Assembly (NCBI GenBank): GCA_052384575.1
Contig: JBQSUQ010000021.1
Reading direction: 5' to 3' (one strand)
Source: JBQSUQ01 sp052384575
Lineage (GTDB): Bacteria; Pseudomonadota; Gammaproteobacteria; Enterobacterales; Pasteurellaceae
DNA: 23,827 nucleotides
The position numbers and the translations under genes are program-made. Below, piece after piece: positions 22,143-23,827 of the stretch. Numbering within the stretch: the first letter of the stretch is position 1; every line of letters begins with the position of its first letter. The notes under the pieces were generated by a model that worked only from the letters and a program-made list of their open reading frames with translations, was not told the DNA's origin and ran no database searches.

Positions 22143-22170
22143 ACCCATTATTCCATTTGGAATAATGGGT
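22143..22170. terminator. Terminator between iolB and coaA
   Basis: Twelve-bp perfect inverted repeat ACCCATTATTCC, loop ATTT, GGAATAATGGGT, followed by TATTTTCTT, between convergent genes. The right arm touches the coaA stop codon. Confidence 0.85.
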
Positions 22171-23117
22171 TATTTTCTTAATTTTACTAATTCAACTGCG
22201 TGGTCTGCGCCTTTCTTTAAAATCAGATTAGCCCTTTCTCTTGTTGGTAAAATATTTTCTCTTAAATTTAATCCATTGATATTTTCCCAAATAGTACTCG
22301 CGGTATGAATTGCTTCTTGTTCCGACAAATTAGCATAATGTTTAAAATAAGAATTGGGATCATTGAACGCACTTTTACGGAATTTGAGGAAGCGGTGAAT
22401 GTACCACTGTTTCAATAATTCCTCTTCTGCATCTACATAGATTGAGAAATCGACAAAGTCAGAAACAAAGGTTTTTGCCTTGTTACCTGTTTGCAGTACA
22501 TTTAATCCCTCTAAGATTAAAATATCGGGTTTATCAACAATATCGAATTGGTCTGGAATAATGTCGTAGGTTAAATGAGAATAAATTGGTGCAGCAACAT
22601 CGCCTTTCCCGGACTTGATATCGGCTAAAAACTGTATTAATTTTTGTGTGTCGTAAGAAACCGGAAACCCTTTCTTTTGTAATAATTTTTTTTCCTGTAA
22701 GACGGCTAATGGATAGAGAAATCCGTCTGTGGTAATTAAATCGACTTTTCTTACATGAGGCCAATGGCTCAGTAAGGATTGTATTATACGTGCAGAAGTG
22801 CTTTTACCGACAGATACACTTCCTGCAATACTAATAATGTAGGGAACTTTGTGGTTTTTACCGCCGAGGAAACGATTGAGTACCGTTTGGCGACGCAGGT
22901 TTTCTTCAATGTAGTAATTGATAAGCCGCACTAATGGCAAATAAATAGTACTCACTTCATCAAGGGAAAGGTCTTCATTAAAACCCAACAAGGGTTTGAG
23001 GTCCTGTTCTGTTAATTTGAGAGGAACGGATTTTCTTAATTCAGCCCATTGTTCACGCTGAAAAGTTAAAAAGGGACTGAGAGAGTCCACTATGGAATGA
23101 GGATCTTTTACCAGCAT
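22170..23117 (-). CDS. coaA: Pantothenate kinase (type I)
   Basis: A 315-residue type I pantothenate kinase (E. coli 316), the first committed step of coenzyme A synthesis. Landmarks: LGFNEDLSLDEVSTIYLPL, the P-loop IAGSVSVGKST (99-107, Lys105), DLITTDGFLYP, KKGFPVSYD, YSHLTYDIIP, ILILEGLNVLQ, FVDFSIYVDA and ILPTRERANLIL near the end. The start is either ATG 23117 or an in-frame GTG two codons upstream (23123); neither has a strong Shine-Dalgarno. It is divergent from the tRNA-tuf cluster, the arrangement also seen in E. coli. Pantothenate, not inositol, is the substrate, so its position next to iolB is coincidental. Confidence 0.96.
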   Translation of the reverse strand: MLVKDPHSIVDSLSPFLTFQREQWAELRKSVPLKLTEQDLKPLLGFNEDLSLDEVSTIYLPLVRLINYYIEENLRRQTVLNRFLGGKNHKVPYIISIAGSVSVGKSTSARIIQSLLSHWPHVRKVDLITTDGFLYPLAVLQEKKLLQKKGFPVSYDTQKLIQFLADIKSGKGDVAAPIYSHLTYDIIPDQFDIVDKPDILILEGLNVLQTGNKAKTFVSDFVDFSIYVDAEEELLKQWYIHRFLKFRKSAFNDPNSYFKHYANLSEQEAIHTASTIWENINGLNLRENILPTRERANLILKKGADHAVELVKLRK

Positions 23118-23250
23118 AATCACTTTTTATATCACCATATGTAAGTACAGAATATACCCTAATCAAATGAAGCTTGCAGAATAATTTTAGGAAAATAATT
23201 AAAATATAGATGAAAAAACACTTTTTTGCTTGTTTATTAGTCGAATGGTT

Positions 23251-23307
23251 AAAAAAATTTATTTTTTTGCAAAAAGTACTTGTCAGACGATAAAATTTCC
23301 CTATAAT
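23251..23307 (+). promoter_or_regulatory. tRNA-tuf operon promoter with A/T-rich upstream element
   Basis: TTGTCA at 23280-23285 and TATAAT at 23302-23307 are separated by 16 bases. The A- and T-tracts at 23251-23275 lie in the UP-element position. The GC-containing ACGCCTC after the -10 resembles the discriminator of stringently controlled stable-RNA promoters. The first tRNA starts at 23328. Confidence 0.75.
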
Positions 23308-23327
23308 ACGCCTCACTTGCTTACGAC

Positions 23328-23403
<76 letters not shown>

Positions 23404-23429
23404 TTATCGTAAACAAGACATAAAGATGT

Positions 23430-23514
23430 GGAGGGGTTCCCGAGCGGCCAAAGGGGGCAGACTGTAAATCTGTTGGCTCAGCCTTCGAAGGTTCGAATCC
23501 TTCTCCCTCCACCA
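23430..23514 (+). tRNA. tyrU: tRNA-Tyr (anticodon GTA)
   Basis: An 85-base class II tRNA with a long variable arm. Acceptor GGAGGG pairs with CCCTCC, the anticodon GTA is at 23464-23466, the T loop is TTCGAAT and CCA is encoded. Same position as E. coli tyrU. Confidence 0.97.
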
Positions 23515-23548
23515 TTCCAAATTTGATGGGACAGATGAATTAAGGACT

Positions 23549-23623
<75 letters not shown>

Positions 23624-23630
23624 AGAAAGC

Positions 23631-23706
23631 GCTGATATAGCTCAGTTGGTAGAGCGCACCCTTGGTAAGGGTGAGGTCGGCGGTTCAAATCCGCCTATCA
23701 GCACCA
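23631..23706 (+). tRNA. thrT: tRNA-Thr (anticodon GGT)
   Basis: A 76-base cloverleaf: acceptor GCTGATA pairs with TATCAGC, anticodon loop TTGGTAA with GGT at 23664-23666, T loop TTCAAAT, CCA encoded. Last tRNA before tuf, as E. coli thrT. Confidence 0.97.
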
Positions 23707-23810
23707 TTCTTTAATTTCACTTTTCCTTTTAAACTAAACCGTAAACAATACATTAGGTTAATGTGGTGTTATTGTACCATCGATAACCGTGTTTTTTAGA
23801 GGGACTTTCA

Positions 23811-23827
23811 ATGTCTAAAGAAAAATT
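23811..23827 (+). CDS. tuf: Elongation factor Tu, N-terminal start (partial, cut by window end)
   Basis: ATG TCT AAA GAA AAA begins MSKEK, the standard EF-Tu N-terminus, with AGAGGGA at about 23797-23803 as ribosome site. Only the first five codons are inside the window. Identity rests on this start plus the preceding Thr-Tyr-Gly-Thr tRNA cluster, which in E. coli precedes tufB. It is the second tuf of the window in the same orientation; the 3' end of the other copy lies at 1-146. Confidence 0.9.

Noticed and set aside
22369..22377. Additional uptake signals such as AACGCACTT in coaA
   Set aside because: Differs from the 9-bp core at one position, so it was not counted as a USS.

Overview
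The window reads as part of a Pasteurellaceae chromosome of the Haemophilus type. It is AT-rich and carries 15 perfect copies of the 9-bp Hin-type DNA uptake signal sequence (AAGTGCGGT or its complement ACCGCACTT). Gene products resemble Haemophilus and E. coli homologues, for example an H. influenzae-like TehA, and GyrB, MioC, RluE, Icd and CoaA. An intact isocitrate dehydrogenase and inositol genes argue against H. influenzae Rd itself, which is known to lack icd. A relative such as H. parainfluenzae is possible, but I cannot fix the species.

The window is bracketed by two elongation factor Tu genes in the same orientation. The last 48 codons of one tuf occupy 1-146, and the first codons of another begin at 23811. 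In between lie four blocks. (1) 215-5066: tehA-like channel, gyrB, mioC and a yagU-family membrane protein, all on +. (2) 5104-8279: rluE-nudJ (-) divergent from icd (+), as in E. coli, then rpe (-) convergent with icd. (3) 8437-11012: a two-gene coupled operon encoding a cNMP/CBS/DUF294 signalling protein and a DEDDh exonuclease. (4) 11065-22129: a sugar/inositol locus.

The inositol locus contains a YidK-like Na+/solute symporter (-), a divergent RpiR-family regulator followed by a kinase-fold protein (+), a ribose-type ABC importer (binding protein, ATPase, permease; -), a Gfo/Idh/MocA dehydrogenase and iolA (-), and a divergent iolB (+). A near-identical 18-bp palindrome (ATGAAATATATATTTCAT and ATGAAATAAATGTTTCAT) lies between yidK and rpiR and between iolA and iolB. 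A 12-bp half copy lies upstream of the ABC operon. CRP-like sites accompany the motif. I infer that the RpiR protein and CRP control the whole set. The middle enzymes of the classical myo-inositol pathway (iolC, iolD, iolE) are not in this window.

The window closes with coaA (-) divergent from a four-tRNA cluster, Thr(TGT)-Tyr(GTA)-Gly(TCC)-Thr(GGT), leading into tuf. This is the same arrangement as E. coli coaA / thrU-tyrU-glyT-thrT-tufB. No insertion sequence, prophage, CRISPR array, rRNA gene or intergenic gap longer than 300 bases was seen.
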